Shown in pieces: positions 27,778 through 38,288 of a stretch of 64,000 bases of DNA (position 1 is its first letter; every line of letters starts with the position of its first letter). The DNA is taken from the NCBI GenBank assembly GCA_016793445.1, contig JAEUME010000002.1:312501-376500 (forward strand), written 5' to 3'. The position numbers were made by a program, and so were the translations under genes. Below the pieces are notes generated by a model that was given only the letters and a program-made list of their open reading frames with translations, searched no databases and was not told the DNA's origin. The DNA comes from Hyphomicrobium sp. (GTDB lineage Bacteria > Pseudomonadota > Alphaproteobacteria > Rhizobiales > Hyphomicrobiaceae).

Positions 27778-29361
27778 TTAATGCCGGAAGTGGCGCATTC
27801 CGGTCAGCACCATGGCAAGACCTTTCTCGTCCGCAGCCTTGATGACCTCGTCGTCGCGCATGGACCCGCCCGGCTGAATGACGGCCGTAACGCCCGCTTC
27901 GGCGGCTGTCAGGAGACCATCTGCAAACGGGAAAAATGCATCCGACGCGACGACCGAACCCCGCGTCAGCGGTTCGGCGAGCCCTTGGGCCTTGGCGGCC
28001 TCGGCGGCCTTCCAAGCCGCGATACGCGCGGAATCGACCCGGCTCATCTGCCCCGCGCCAATGCCAACCGTTGCGCCGGCCTTGGCGTAGACGATGGCGT
28101 TCGACTTGACGTGCTTGGCGACCCGGAAGGCAAACTTGAGATCGGCGAGTTCAGCGCCGGTCGGCGCACGCTTTGTCACGACCTTCAATTCTAGATCATC
28201 GACATTGCCCGCGTCGCGCGATTGCACCAGCATCCCTCCAGCGATGGAACGCATCGTGAGACCGCTTGCGCGCGGATCGGCAAGGCCGCCGGTGATCAGC
28301 AGCCGCAAATTCTTCTTGGCCGCAAAGATCGCCTTGGCCTCGTCGGTGGCATCGGGCGCAATCACGACCTCCGTGAAGATCTTGGTCATGTCCTCGGCTG
28401 CCTTGCCATCGATGACCTGATTGAGCGCAATAATGCCGCCAAATGCGCTCACCGTGTCGCACGCGAATGCCTTCTGATAGGCTTCCAAGAGCGATGGGCC
28501 GGTCGCCACGCCGCAGGGATTGGCGTGCTTGATGATGGCGACGGCGGGCGTTTTGGGATCGAACTCGCTCACCAGTTCGAACGCCGCGTCCGTGTCGTTG
28601 ATGTTGTTGTATGACAGCTCCTTGCCCTGCAGCTGTTGTGCCGTGGCGACGCCGCGGCACGCGTTGTCCGAAATGTAGACGGCCGCCTCCTGGTGCGGAT
28701 TTTCGCCGTACCGCAGCGCCTGGCTGAGCCGGCCGCCGAAAGCGCGCCAAGCGGGTGCCGGTGTCTTCAGTTCCTCCGCGAACCAATTGCTTATGGCCGC
28801 GTCGTAGGCGGCCGTGCGTGCGAATGCCTTGGCAGCCATCTCCTGGCGGAAGCGCCGCGTCGTCGCTCCGCTGTTTGACGCCATCTCGTCCAAGACACGC
28901 CCGTAGTCTTGAGGCTCGACGATGACGGTTACGCCGTCATGGTTCTTGGATGCGGCGCGGATCATTGCGGGACCGCCGATGTCGATGTTCTCCACGCACT
29001 CCTCGTAACCCGCCTTCTTTGCCACGGTTGCTTCGAAGGGATAGAGGTTGACGACAAGCAGATCGATGGGCGCGATGCCATGGGCGGCTGCCGCCTTGTC
29101 GTGCTCCGCGTTGCCGCGGATTGCGAGCAGCCCTCCATGCACCTTGGGATGCAGTGTCTTGACACGCCCATCCATCATCTCGGGAAAGCCGGTAAGCTCG
29201 GAGACGTCCTGAACAGGAAGGCCGGCGGCCTTGAGCGCGGCAGACGTGCCGCCCGTCGAGACCAGCGCCACGCCATAAGCGTTCAGGGCCTTGGCGAAAT
29301 CGACAAGTCCCGACTTGTCCGATACCGACAGCAGTGCGCGGCGGATTTTCTGTTCGGCCAT
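27778..29361 (-). CDS. purH: Bifunctional AICAR transformylase / IMP cyclohydrolase
   Basis: Catalyses the last two steps of purine synthesis: formylation of AICAR, then ring closure to IMP. 527 residues, standard length. The N-terminal cyclohydrolase part begins [21 protein letters not shown] with [10 protein letters not shown] and [15 protein letters not shown]; the transformylase part has LRYGENPHQ and the catalytic-region KHANPCG. A strong GGGGAGGG site precedes the ATG. It lies downstream of the heparinase-fold gene on the same strand. Confidence 0.97.
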   Translation of the reverse strand: MAEQKIRRALLSVSDKSGLVDFAKALNAYGVALVSTGGTSAALKAAGLPVQDVSELTGFPEMMDGRVKTLHPKVHGGLLAIRGNAEHDKAAAAHGIAPIDLLVVNLYPFEATVAKKAGYEECVENIDIGGPAMIRAASKNHDGVTVIVEPQDYGRVLDEMASNSGATTRRFRQEMAAKAFARTAAYDAAISNWFAEELKTPAPAWRAFGGRLSQALRYGENPHQEAAVYISDNACRGVATAQQLQGKELSYNNINDTDAAFELVSEFDPKTPAVAIIKHANPCGVATGPSLLEAYQKAFACDTVSAFGGIIALNQVIDGKAAEDMTKIFTEVVIAPDATDEAKAIFAAKKNLRLLITGGLADPRASGLTMRSIAGGMLVQSRDAGNVDDLELKVVTKRAPTGAELADLKFAFRVAKHVKSNAIVYAKAGATVGIGAGQMSRVDSARIAAWKAAEAAKAQGLAEPLTRGSVVASDAFFPFADGLLTAAEAGVTAVIQPGGSMRDDEVIKAADEKGLAMVLTGMRHFRH

Positions 29362-29467
29362 GGTTTGCGAGCCCTCCCCGGCAAGATGATCCGAGGGCCG
29401 GTTATCACGATCTGGTGCGCTCGAACATTACACAACAGGACCAACGTGCGCACTTGCCGCAATCTTA

Positions 29468-31195
29468 TCAGCTTTCGCCGGTGGCCCGCTGATCCTCAGC
29501 TGTTCCGTCGATGCTCCAGCGCACTTCAGTCTCGCCAAACGTCGCCCCCCGCAGAACGATCTGAAGACCGGGACAGGGACCAGAGCTTTCCGCGAAGAAC
29601 AGGCTTTCCTCAATCGTGGGATCGGCGCCTTCCGCGCGGAAGGCGAACGTTCGCCCGTCCCGCATCCTGATCAGGCAAGCGCCCGTCTCTCCATCCTCAA
29701 CGCTCACGGTACAATCCGGATGCAGATGAAAATGTATGGCGAAGGGAATGTCTTGTTTGAGGCGCAACCGTCCGGCGGGCGGCTCAAGGCGGTCGATGCC
29801 ATCTAGCCGCAAACCATTCTTCGACAACGCCAGCCGCCGATTGTGCATCAGGCCGAAACGCTTCAGATACCCGTCATGCCCGGCGGCGACGACCACGGCT
29901 CCCCCTTCGCGCGTCAAACGCACCAGAGCGAGTTCCGGACCGCGGATAGGCAATCCGCCCGCAATTGCCTCTAACTTTTCATGGCGCACGAGACGCGCGG
30001 ACGACGTTTCCGAAAGACACAACGTGTTGTGGCTGGCGGTCGCGCGCGAGGCCGCGAGCCAATCATCGTCGGCGGGACCTGGTGTTCCGCCGTTGACGAG
30101 CAGCATCTGATGACCGATCGACATCTCAAACGACAAGCACCCGGCCTGTGCCTGGGTCGCAAGCTCGATCTGGGGCGGAGAACCGACGTCGGCTATAACA
30201 ATCGTCTCGCCTTGTTCCAGTCGTGCGTAACCCGAATACTCCAACTCGTCGGTGGGAGATGGCTCTCCATCCGCGTAGCCGAGCACTGTTGCGAGCGTCG
30301 CTGGGGAGCCGACACTGACGCCATTGAAGCGCGCCAACATGCCGTTGCCCATGCGCATGAACCGCAGGAACGCGAGCGCATTCTTCACGGTTGCCGCGAA
30401 CTCGTCTGGTGGTGTGTGACCGCGCGCGTGGAAACACTGCCCCAACGGCAGAAGATCGAGCACGATGTCGGCAAGTACGCTGGCGTTGCGGGTGGCATGA
30501 CCGCCATCGGGAAGGATCTGGCGCGACAGCTCCGCCACCAGCAGACTATGCGCTTCCTTCAAGTTGCGCTCGTTACCGGACACGGCAAGCTTCGACAGCA
30601 CCAGCGCTATGAGGCAATTGAGGCGCGGGATGCCGTCCGGCGCATTGCGCCAGGTGGTGTTGAGCACGACGAGCTGCTCGCTCAGCGAGGCCATGATGCG
30701 CGCGTAGGTCTTTGCATCCGTGCCTTCCAGCAACATGTTGGCTTGCGCGATCCATGATGTGACGCGACGCGCGACGACGGCGGGTTCATAAGCGACGCCG
30801 CTGGGACTACGCTGCAGGCTGATCCAGTCGAGCACGAGCGCACGCGCGGCATCGAAGGCTTCCTCCTCCTCCGTAGCGGCGAAATGGCGTAACCATCCAA
30901 AGCCATGCAACTCACGCGCCCAGGCCGGGCTTGGCGGCGGGACGCGGAAGGGCGAGGCCCCCTTAAGGGGCGTGCTGTGCGAAGCGAGTCCGAAGTATCC
31001 TTCTGAGAACTCCTGCCAGAAGGAAGGATCGGCCATACGCAGTTCCTGTGGAACGATGAGGATCTGGTCGGTCGCGGCGCTGCCGTAGCGCCAGCGCAGG
31101 AACGGAGACGACAACGTGCGCGTGACCGCCCGGCGGCGGGACTGCTTGGCCGACAGAGCGCGGATCTTCAGCCGTTCGCTCAGGCTCAAGGTCAT
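29468..31195 (-). CDS. Heparinase II/III-family protein
   Basis: 575 residues. The N-terminal half is an alpha-barrel (repeated helices with WISLQR, HATRNASVLADIVLDLLPLGQ), and the C-terminal half is the beta-sandwich Hepar_II_III domain with NTLCLSETSSARL and HDGYLKRFGLMHNRRLAL. Family members are polysaccharide lyases, but in this order a copy sits between rsmB and purH in many genomes and its substrate is unknown. No clear signal peptide is present, which argues for a cytosolic or unusual location. ATG at 31195 with GGGGAG upstream. Confidence 0.88.
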   Translation of the reverse strand: MTLSLSERLKIRALSAKQSRRRAVTRTLSSPFLRWRYGSAATDQILIVPQELRMADPSFWQEFSEGYFGLASHSTPLKGASPFRVPPPSPAWARELHGFGWLRHFAATEEEEAFDAARALVLDWISLQRSPSGVAYEPAVVARRVTSWIAQANMLLEGTDAKTYARIMASLSEQLVVLNTTWRNAPDGIPRLNCLIALVLSKLAVSGNERNLKEAHSLLVAELSRQILPDGGHATRNASVLADIVLDLLPLGQCFHARGHTPPDEFAATVKNALAFLRFMRMGNGMLARFNGVSVGSPATLATVLGYADGEPSPTDELEYSGYARLEQGETIVIADVGSPPQIELATQAQAGCLSFEMSIGHQMLLVNGGTPGPADDDWLAASRATASHNTLCLSETSSARLVRHEKLEAIAGGLPIRGPELALVRLTREGGAVVVAAGHDGYLKRFGLMHNRRLALSKNGLRLDGIDRLEPPAGRLRLKQDIPFAIHFHLHPDCTVSVEDGETGACLIRMRDGRTFAFRAEGADPTIEESLFFAESSGPCPGLQIVLRGATFGETEVRWSIDGTAEDQRATGES

Positions 31196-31280
31196 CAAGG
31201 CGCGCTCCCCCGTCAGGTCTTCGATCGCAGGCGTGTCGGACTTCGACTAAAGCATCTTCCGAACATACAGTGCCACTCTC

Positions 31281-31403
31281 TTCCTCTCCCGGGACGGGAG
31301 AGGATGTCGCGAGCGACAGGTGAGGGACTTTAAGCTGCGGCGCTGATTGCGGCAGCCCCCTCATCCGCCCCTTCGGGGCACCTTCTCCCGATGGGAGAAG
31401 GAC
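31281..31403. repeat. Composite palindromic intergenic repeat, copy 1
   Basis: Two related REP-like arms in opposite orientation flank a core containing GCGCTGATTGCGGCAGCC. The left arm has the hairpin CCTCTCCCG/CGGGAGAGG (31283-31303); the right arm has GCCCC-TTC-GGGGC (31367-31379) and CCTTCTCCC/GGGAGAAGG (31381-31401). A diverged copy in the opposite orientation lies at 53301-53420. It fills most of the 318-base gap between rsmB and the heparinase gene, where nothing else was seen. Confidence 0.75.
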
Positions 31404-31513
31404 GTGTCGCGCATCCCAGTCCGCAGGATCGGCATCGGATCTAGCCGCTCCCTGGCGCTAAAACAAGGCGGAGGCGCGCGTGGCAGTGGACGAGGGGCGC
31501 AGACGTCGAAACT

Positions 31514-33022
31514 TCACGCGTTTTTTCTGGCAACGGCGGCAAAAAAGCCATCGATGCCCTTCAGTCCCTCATCAAACTGATTGAGGAAATGCGGCAAGGT
31601 ACGCAGCTCGCCTTGAGGCGTCAGCCAGCTCGTTTCACCGCCAATCGCCGCGGGGTCGATGGCCACCCGCGCGAAGCCGGGATGATCGGCAAGGAAGGCG
31701 GCAAACTGGTCCGGGCCCTCCTCCGGCTCCAACGAACAGGTACAGTAGACAAGCCGCCCGCCCGGCTTGAGCGCCCGCGCGGCATTGTCAAGAATCTGGC
31801 GCTGGATTTTGACCAATTGCGCGACATCCTCGGGGCGCTTCAAATGCATGATATCGGGATGGCGGCGCATGGTGCCCGTGGCGGTGCAAGGTGCGTCGAC
31901 GAGTACGACATCGAATTGGCATCCGGGCTGCCACAGCGCCGCATCCGCCAACATGGTCTCGGCAGCAAGATCCAGACGTGCAAGGTTCTCTCTAAGGCGC
32001 GCCAGTCTCTGCTCGGATTGATCGACGGCAACGACGCGTGCGCCGGATGCCGCCAGTTGCGCGGTTTTTCCACCGGGCGCGGCGCACACGTCCGCCACAT
32101 CGAGGCCGCGCACATCGCCCAGGAGCTTCACCGGCAGCGCGGCGGCGGCGTCCTGCACCCACCATGCGCCTTCGGCAAATCCGGGAAGATCCTCGATGCG
32201 GCCGCCTGCCGCCATGCGGATCGTCCCCGTTGGCAAAAGATGTCCTGCAAGCCGTTCCGTCCACTGGCCGGCTGCGCAAGCGTCTTTCGGTGTAATATCC
32301 AACGCCGCCTCGGTGAGAGACGCGTTGGCAATATCGCGGGCCGCATCCCGCCCATAACAGCGCGTCCAACGCTCCAGCATCCAGGGCGGCAGATCAAGCG
32401 CTAACCGGTCGAGCTGAGCGAGAATGCCTGCGCCACGCTCCGAAACGCGCCTCAGAACGGCGTTTGTCAGCTTGTCGAAACGGCGCGCCTTGCGGTCCGC
32501 GCGTGTCTGATCGACGGCGATGGAGATGGCAGCATGGGGCGGCGTTTTCAGCACGAGCAACTGCACGGCGGCGCAGAGCAGGATGGCGTCGAGGCGGCCC
32601 GTATCCTTGGGCAGAGGTTTATCCAGAAACGAACCGATAACGGATTGCAGGCTGCCGCGATGGCGAAGCGCCGCCGCCGCCATGGCGCGCGCGAACGCGC
32701 GATCACGGCCCATGAGGCCAACCCGGTCTGCGCTTCGCGCGAGGGCATCATCGAAGGAATGGCGGTCCTTCAAGACATTGGTGACCGCATCGACAGCCGC
32801 GTCACGGGCCGGCCTCCCCTCGGCCGCAGGGGTTGAAAGTGAGGCCGATGCCCGTCGAGGCGGCTGCCCGCCTCCGCCTGTATTCCCGTTCTTTGCGTCG
32901 AGCGCCTTGGTGTTGCCTGGCTTGTGCCGGTGGGGCCTTCCCGAGCGTGTCGCGGATCCGGATGGGGGTGTCTTCGAACGGTCCGCCACGTTACGACGCC
33001 CACGGTCCGCGCCGCTGTGCAT
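31514..33022 (-). CDS. rsmB: RsmB/NOP-family rRNA cytosine-C5 methyltransferase
   Basis: SAM-dependent m5C methyltransferase acting on 16S rRNA. After a low-complexity basic N-terminus (about 1-60), a NusB-like domain spans ~65-200 and the methyltransferase domain follows: [14 protein letters not shown] (SAM site), [15 protein letters not shown] and [13 protein letters not shown], which supply the two cysteines of the family. The ATG at 33022 lies 32 bases inside the end of htpX, suggesting coupling; TTG 33040 is also open. Exact methylated base is inferred from family only. Confidence 0.92.
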   Translation of the reverse strand: MHSGADRGRRNVADRSKTPPSGSATRSGRPHRHKPGNTKALDAKNGNTGGGGQPPRRASASLSTPAAEGRPARDAAVDAVTNVLKDRHSFDDALARSADRVGLMGRDRAFARAMAAAALRHRGSLQSVIGSFLDKPLPKDTGRLDAILLCAAVQLLVLKTPPHAAISIAVDQTRADRKARRFDKLTNAVLRRVSERGAGILAQLDRLALDLPPWMLERWTRCYGRDAARDIANASLTEAALDITPKDACAAGQWTERLAGHLLPTGTIRMAAGGRIEDLPGFAEGAWWVQDAAAALPVKLLGDVRGLDVADVCAAPGGKTAQLAASGARVVAVDQSEQRLARLRENLARLDLAAETMLADAALWQPGCQFDVVLVDAPCTATGTMRRHPDIMHLKRPEDVAQLVKIQRQILDNAARALKPGGRLVYCTCSLEPEEGPDQFAAFLADHPGFARVAIDPAAIGGETSWLTPQGELRTLPHFLNQFDEGLKGIDGFFAAVARKNA

Positions 33023-33980
33023 TGTAACGGCGTCCCGCAATCCAGACGTCGCCGCCCCGGCCTAGTTCGGGTGCAGGCATCTGCTCTTCGAACGCCGGGG
33101 CGGCGCCCTCATGAGCAATGCCCATCTCGCGCGCCAGCTCTTCCAGCTCCGCGATCCGGTTCTCGGGGTTCGGGTGGGTGGAGAACATGTTGTCCACGCC
33201 GCGCCCCGACAGAGGGTTGACGATGAACACATGCGCTGCGCCGGGGAAGACTTCTGCGCGCTGGTTGGGTATCTTGCGCGCCAGAACGCTGATCTTCTTC
33301 AACGCCGAAGCAAGCCAAAGCGGATTGCCCGCAATCATGGCACCAAGCCTGTCCGCCTGGTATTCGCGCGAGCGGCTGATGGCCATCTGAACGAGCATGG
33401 CGGCAAGCGGCGCGACGATCATCGCAAACAGTGTGCCGATAACCCCCAGCCCACGATCGCTATTGCGTGAGCCGCCAAAGATGAAGCCGAATTGCAGATA
33501 TTGGGCGAACATCGACACCGCGCCGCCCATGGTGGCTGCTACGGCCATGGTGAGCGTATCGCGGTTCTTGATGTGAGCCAGCTCATGAGCCAGCACGCCC
33601 GCAAGCTCTTCCCGATTCAGGGCTTCAATGAGCCCCGTCGACGCGCACACCGCTGCGCGCGAAGGACTGCGGCCGGTCGCAAATGCATTGGGCTGGGGCG
33701 TGTTCATGACGTAGACACGCGGCATGGGAAGCTTCGCGCGATCCGCCAACTGCCGCACCAAGCCGACGAGCTCAGGTGCGGTCCGGTCATCGACCTCCTG
33801 GGCCTTGAACATCTTGAGCACCAGGGTGTCGGACTTCCACAGGCTGACCAGGTTCATGCCGAGCGCCAGGATAAACGCAAACACGAGGCCCGAACGCCCG
33901 CCGACGGCCGCGCCAACGGCCACGAAAATCGCCGTCAAGGCGGCGAGTAACAGCGCGGTCTTTGCGTAGTTCATCGGCAT
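32991..33980 (-). CDS. htpX: Zinc membrane protease HtpX
   Basis: Heat-shock-type inner-membrane metalloprotease for quality control of membrane proteins. 329 residues: two N-terminal membrane helices, the HExxH zinc site in [16 protein letters not shown], further helices (about 150-200), and [11 protein letters not shown] supplying the third ligand Glu. The C-terminus is a hydrophilic tail after [15 protein letters not shown]. First gene of htpX-rsmB on the minus strand, divergent from the SdhAF4-like gene. Confidence 0.95.
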   Translation of the reverse strand: MPMNYAKTALLLAALTAIFVAVGAAVGGRSGLVFAFILALGMNLVSLWKSDTLVLKMFKAQEVDDRTAPELVGLVRQLADRAKLPMPRVYVMNTPQPNAFATGRSPSRAAVCASTGLIEALNREELAGVLAHELAHIKNRDTLTMAVAATMGGAVSMFAQYLQFGFIFGGSRNSDRGLGVIGTLFAMIVAPLAAMLVQMAISRSREYQADRLGAMIAGNPLWLASALKKISVLARKIPNQRAEVFPGAAHVFIVNPLSGRGVDNMFSTHPNPENRIAELEELAREMGIAHEGAAPAFEEQMPAPELGRGGDVWIAGRRYNAQRRGPWAS

Positions 33981-34157
33981 TGCTCAATAGTCCCTTCCTA
34001 GTGCGATCCGGGAAGCGCCGATACGCGCGCTCCCCACCGTCGCTCGGGATCTATATAAGATCAATCCGGGTCCGGGATAAGTCCCGGGCACCGGGGCTGA
34101 CGGAGTTTCCCCGCGTGAACAAAAAAAGCCCGGAAGGCGACAAGGCAGGTGACCAGT

Positions 34158-34376
34158 ATGGCGAACGAAGAGCGAAAAGAAGAAGCCGGAACTGACCAGC
34201 GCCCGATGTCCCCGGAAGCACGCCGCGCGCTGGCGGAGGCCGAACAGAGGCGGCGCGAGCAAGCATCTGCTGCGGCGGCCAAGCCGGGGGCAACGAGCGA
34301 GGTTGGCGGTCGCGACGGCCCCGATCCGGTGCGCTATGGCGATTGGGAGAAGGGCGGCATCGCGAGCGATTTCTAG
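34158..34376 (+). CDS. DUF1674 protein, SdhAF4-like succinate dehydrogenase assembly factor
   Basis: 72 residues: a charged, helix-prone N-terminal half followed by the invariant DUF1674 ending GRDGPDPVRYGDWEKGGIASDF. Eukaryotic SDHAF4 and bacterial relatives with this ending help mature the flavoprotein subunit of succinate dehydrogenase. Here that role is by homology; no sdh genes are nearby. The ATG at 34158 follows GGCAGGTGA; a GTG nine bases earlier is in frame. Confidence 0.9.
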   Translation: MANEERKEEAGTDQRPMSPEARRALAEAEQRRREQASAAAAKPGATSEVGGRDGPDPVRYGDWEKGGIASDF

Positions 34377-34405
34377 GCTGCGACGTGCCTGTATATCCGC
34401 ACCCT

Positions 34406-34448
34406 AAAGAAAAAGGGTCTGGACCAGTGGGCAAGACCGGCCCAGACC
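34406..34448 (-). terminator. Rho-independent terminator after the porin-like gene
   Basis: On the minus strand, GGTCTGG (34448-34442) pairs with CCAGACC (34422-34416) and is followed by CTTTTTCTTT. It lies 30 bases after the stop of the outer-membrane barrel gene. Confidence 0.75.
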
Positions 34449-34478
34449 GCGCACGGGACTTGGCGCAACTCCCGAACG

Positions 34479-35228
34479 CTAGAAGGCGAAATTCAACCCG
34501 GCGCGGATCAGATCCACCCGATTATCGAACGAGAACGGCTCATTGTTGTCGCTGAAGCCGGAGTATGTGCCGAAATCCATATGGAGATATTCGAGCTTGG
34601 CGGTCATGCCGGGTGCAATAGCCTGCTCGACGCCCGCGCCCAGCACATACCCTGTGCGCCAGTCTTCATTCACCGCCGTCTCCCCCGGCGTATTGCCGAT
34701 TGAAACTTCATCGACATCCATGAAGGCTACGCCTCCCGTGGCATAGACCAGCGTATCTCCGAACGCGTAGCCCGCCCGCCCGCGCAATGTGCCCCACCAC
34801 GGACCAAAGCGCGTTTTGTAGATGTGGCCGTCGTAGACGATCTTGTCGTCGGCGCTGATATCCATCAGGCCCAAGTCACTCTCGGCACCGATGACGAAGC
34901 CATTGCCGAGCGCATAGTTGTAGCCCAAGGTGAACGCCGCGAGTCCTCCGCTGGGAGATGTCGAGGCGAGGCCGTGATTGTCATTGCGTTCGTAGGACTG
35001 CTCTGACTTGCCCCATCCGTAGCCGACGGAGAGTCCGGCATAGATCCCAGTCCAGATGGCGGGCGCGGGTGTAACGATCGCGTCGTTGGGCCAGCTGGAA
35101 GCCTGCTCGGGCGGTGGCTGGATAGGCCGCTTCTTGGATTTTGCGCCCGCGTGCGCAAACGTGCCGAAGCTGAAGACGGCTGCGGAAGCGAGAACCAGGC
35201 ATACTGCCCCCCTTATGTGTTTCGACAT
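34479..35228 (-). CDS. Outer-membrane beta-barrel protein (Omp25/Omp31-like)
   Basis: Porin-family barrel of about 249 residues. A signal peptide (MSKHIRGAVCLVLASAAVFS..., cleavage after AHA) precedes a short basic linker and an eight-strand barrel: WTGIYAGLSVGYGWG at the start, GNGFVIGAESDLGLMD, GTLRGRAGYAFGDTLVYATGGVAF, LGAGVEQAIAPGMTAKLEYLHMDFG, and the terminal aromatic LIRAGLNFAF. I start at the ATG at 35228, with GGGGAA five bases before it. A terminator follows. Confidence 0.9.
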   Translation of the reverse strand: MSKHIRGAVCLVLASAAVFSFGTFAHAGAKSKKRPIQPPPEQASSWPNDAIVTPAPAIWTGIYAGLSVGYGWGKSEQSYERNDNHGLASTSPSGGLAAFTLGYNYALGNGFVIGAESDLGLMDISADDKIVYDGHIYKTRFGPWWGTLRGRAGYAFGDTLVYATGGVAFMDVDEVSIGNTPGETAVNEDWRTGYVLGAGVEQAIAPGMTAKLEYLHMDFGTYSGFSDNNEPFSFDNRVDLIRAGLNFAF

Positions 35229-35408
35229 CAAATTCCCCGTACTCACGATTGTTACCTGACAACCTCCTCCAAGCCCCTGGCGACATAAGTTGCTGATTAA
35301 GTGGCGAAAATTCGACCTTGAAATGCTCAGCACGTTGGCAAAGAAGCGAGCACATGCCGTTTACCGCATGCCAACCATCAGGCGTCGCCTATGTGGCGCG
35401 ATGCGCCT

Positions 35409-36674
35409 TCAATCACCGCTCTCGCGCGACCATGCGTAGATGAGAGTCGCCACCAGCAGGATGCCCGCAAGCGCGAGGTGGAGCGTCGAGAACAGCTCAG
35501 CGGCCGTCAGGCCGCGCGCCTTGAGGTGATCGACGTAAACGCCAGACCACATCTGTAGGATGCCGGCGCCGCCCATGCAGAGGAAGTTCGCAAAGGACAT
35601 TCCACGCCCCAAAAGAGGATCGGGCAGAAAGAGGCGGACGTGCGCCATGATCGTTCCGTACGTCATGGCGGAAAAACCAAACACGCACAGCAAAATGGTC
35701 GTGATTGCGGTGGTGGAGTTGGTGGGCAGCGCGAGGGCCGCAAGCGCTGCGACTGCGATAAGACTGCCGCCGAGCGCGAGAACCTTGCGCCGTCTCAGCC
35801 AGCTCTCAAGCGGACCGTAGGCCAATGCACCAAGTCCGATGGCTGCCGCCATCAGAAAGATGACATTACCGCGCGCGATGGGCTCCAGGCCGTGAACTTC
35901 CGACAGATAAGGACCGACCCATAGCCCTCGTTCGGTAATCAAGATGCCGTATCCGAACGCCATCAGCGGCCATACCGGCCAGAGCGCGCGGATGGCCAGG
36001 ATCTCACGCAGACCGCTGATAATGCCACCATCGCCGCTATGGGCCGCGTGCGAAAGACGCGGCGGATCCTTCACCAGCAATCCAACCAAGGCGGCAGCGG
36101 CCAAGGTAATGGCGGCCAGTCCATAGAAGACATTGCGCCAGCCGAAAGCCTCCGCTGCCATGGCCAGCGGCGTCCCCCCAAGAAGATTTCCCAGCGTCCC
36201 CAGTCCGATGATCAACGCGGAAAGAAGCGCGAAGCGGTGGGGAGGCGAGGTGCGCGCGAAGACGAACAGCGGCCCCATCAGGGCCGCCGAGCAGCCGATG
36301 CCTATCAGGCCCATCGCGACCATCGCGCTGCGCGCATCACTTGCGCGGGCAAACACGATTGCACCGGCGACCCCAGCAAGCATCAAGGCGGGCAGTGTTC
36401 GCCGCGGCCCCTGGTTGTCGAGAGCAGCTCCTACGAAGAATTGAGCCAGTGCAAAGGTTGCAAACCAACAGGCGGAGATATTGCCGAGATCGGTGGCCGA
36501 CAGGTGCAGTTCTGCCGATAGTTCCGGCGCGATAACCGCGAGGAACGACCGGTAGAACTGCGAGAGCGTATAACCGATGAGGAATACCAGAAAGGCGAGC
36601 ATGGTACCGGGCAGGATGCGTGGCGCCCGGACACTGGGCGCCACCGTATCGTGCACTACCGCCTTAGCATTCAC
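35409..36674 (-). CDS. MFS transporter of unknown substrate
   Basis: 421 residues, about 12 membrane helices. FLIGYTLSQFYRSFLAVIAPELSAELHLSATDLG is the usual first helix and loop of this MFS group, and ALDNQGPRRTLPALM is the loop 2-3 motif. The sequence does not reveal the substrate. It lies 48 bases before the end of the sulfotransferase gene on the same strand, so the two could be one transcript. Confidence 0.88.
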   Translation of the reverse strand: MNAKAVVHDTVAPSVRAPRILPGTMLAFLVFLIGYTLSQFYRSFLAVIAPELSAELHLSATDLGNISACWFATFALAQFFVGAALDNQGPRRTLPALMLAGVAGAIVFARASDARSAMVAMGLIGIGCSAALMGPLFVFARTSPPHRFALLSALIIGLGTLGNLLGGTPLAMAAEAFGWRNVFYGLAAITLAAAALVGLLVKDPPRLSHAAHSGDGGIISGLREILAIRALWPVWPLMAFGYGILITERGLWVGPYLSEVHGLEPIARGNVIFLMAAAIGLGALAYGPLESWLRRRKVLALGGSLIAVAALAALALPTNSTTAITTILLCVFGFSAMTYGTIMAHVRLFLPDPLLGRGMSFANFLCMGGAGILQMWSGVYVDHLKARGLTAAELFSTLHLALAGILLVATLIYAWSRESGD

Positions 36675-36722
36675 CAGTGTTCGAACGGACTGGGGGAGAA
36701 GAAAGCCTAGAGCAGCCTTCCA

Positions 36723-37826
36723 TCAGCCGATTAGCCGGCGCTCAGTGGCGTTCCTGAGCGTGCTGGCGCGCAATTCGTCCAGAGCGGCCTCGTCGATCTC
36801 TTCCCCGGTCCATTCGAAAACCTGCCGGTAGAGAACTTCCGCCCTGCGGTAGAGGTCGGTGTCGCGCACTGCTTCGCGGACGTTTTCCCGTTCATCCTCG
36901 ACGTTGGAGGAATTGATCTTGCGGCCTAGCGGCGCAAGACAGTCCTCAGACCAATCCTCACCCAAAAACTCAAGTATGCCACCGAAAAACGTGCGTGGAT
37001 CTGCACTCAGTTCCTCGAAGCGAGCCACATGGACGCGCTCGGATCCCAATGCGCGCTGCGCGAGAAACGCCTGGCCTGTATGATTGATCCAGTTCTGGAT
37101 AGCGTCGTCGATGTCGTGACGAATGCCACCGACAGCGTCGAAATTGCTGAGCGAGGCGACGACCTCGTGGGGCTGACGCACCAGGTGAAGGAAGCGGCTT
37201 TCTGGGAACATTGTCGCCAAACCCCATGCGAACTCGCTATTGAGGGGCGTTCCATCGATCCAGCGCTTCTTGGGATCGCGTGAGTGACGGCGCAACAACA
37301 TCTCAGGACTAGGATGATCTGGGGCGTTTCTGATCTTTCCCAAGGTGCGCCAATCGCCGTGCAGACGCGTACAGCGTTCATCGAACACGTCATTGACAAC
37401 TTGGTCTACGGCCTCGCCGATCCGGCGCAAAAAGGGTTCTGGCGGCAACCCTACGTTGGAGAGGTGGGAATAACGACCGCGCTCCGAGCCAATTCTATAG
37501 GCCTGTTGCGCAGCGATCGCCATGACCGCGATCCACGCCGTTTCCGGCATCGGCTGAATATTGGGGTGCTGGCCCAAAGCCCACGTCGTGATCGAGGTGC
37601 CCGAACGCGGCGCGCCAATGATGAAGATCGGGCGCGGCGCAGATGCGAATTTGGGCTGAGATCGCATCTGTCCGAACTTGCGTGCGGGCGCCCTCAACGC
37701 TCGTGCATTCCAGGAGGGCGCTCTCGACGCCAGGGCGGTCATGTGGCGCATCTGCGATCTGACAGGCCCCAGTATTCGCTCCAAGAGTTGGATTCCGCGG
37801 ATGTCGATCGAGATTGGCGCGTTCAT
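36723..37826 (-). CDS. Sulfotransferase family protein
   Basis: 367 residues with both PAPS-binding landmarks: the 5'-phosphosulfate loop FIIGAPRSGTS (about 68-78) and the 3'-phosphate element SRFLHLVRQPHEVVASL (about 210-226). Such enzymes move sulfate from PAPS to sugar hydroxyls. Cytosolic by lack of a signal peptide. Its place at the edge of a locus with polysaccharide export and PAPS-making genes suggests it sulfates a surface glycan. The substrate is inferred. Confidence 0.87.
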   Translation of the reverse strand: MNAPISIDIRGIQLLERILGPVRSQMRHMTALASRAPSWNARALRAPARKFGQMRSQPKFASAPRPIFIIGAPRSGTSITTWALGQHPNIQPMPETAWIAVMAIAAQQAYRIGSERGRYSHLSNVGLPPEPFLRRIGEAVDQVVNDVFDERCTRLHGDWRTLGKIRNAPDHPSPEMLLRRHSRDPKKRWIDGTPLNSEFAWGLATMFPESRFLHLVRQPHEVVASLSNFDAVGGIRHDIDDAIQNWINHTGQAFLAQRALGSERVHVARFEELSADPRTFFGGILEFLGEDWSEDCLAPLGRKINSSNVEDERENVREAVRDTDLYRRAEVLYRQVFEWTGEEIDEAALDELRASTLRNATERRLIG

Positions 37827-38288
37827 GGAGCTTCTCTTGGTTTTCGTGATGTTTCAGGGTTCGAGACGCTCGCAGTCAGTCAACGGGACGAGGTCATGGC
37901 CGACTCAACGAACTAGTGCGATCTCAAAACTCAATGTGGAATTCGATTCTTAACCGGAACTTAACGAGCCTAAACATGCCAGAGCGTTACGTAATTGTAC
38001 GTGCGACGGCCCTGCCGCCAGCAACTGATTCGCACGAGCATTGCATGCAATGAGGGCAGGGCGGCAGAACGAGGCCTAAGCCACTATGCGCCGACGGGAA
38101 GCCAACGTTGTGTGGACTCGATATTCTCAGACGGTATCATGCGCCTGTATCAGGCATGTGAAACCGCGCAGATGTGTGGGTAAACTCGGTTCCGGAGTGA
38201 CGCAACAGCCGGGTTTGGGGCATGTGGGCTCAGACGCAAGAGAGACCAATGGGGGCAAGCAGGGCTACATCCTGCCTGACGAATTCTA
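37827..38288. other. Intergenic region with nested inverted repeats
   Basis: 462 bases between the divergent sulfotransferase and the Wzm-type permease, with no gene I can support. It contains CTGCCGCC (38012-38019) and its complement GGCGGCAG (38060-38067) flanking a perfect 14-base palindrome CATTGCATGCAATG (38039-38052). Both flanking promoters must lie here. The palindrome could be an operator. Confidence 0.5.
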
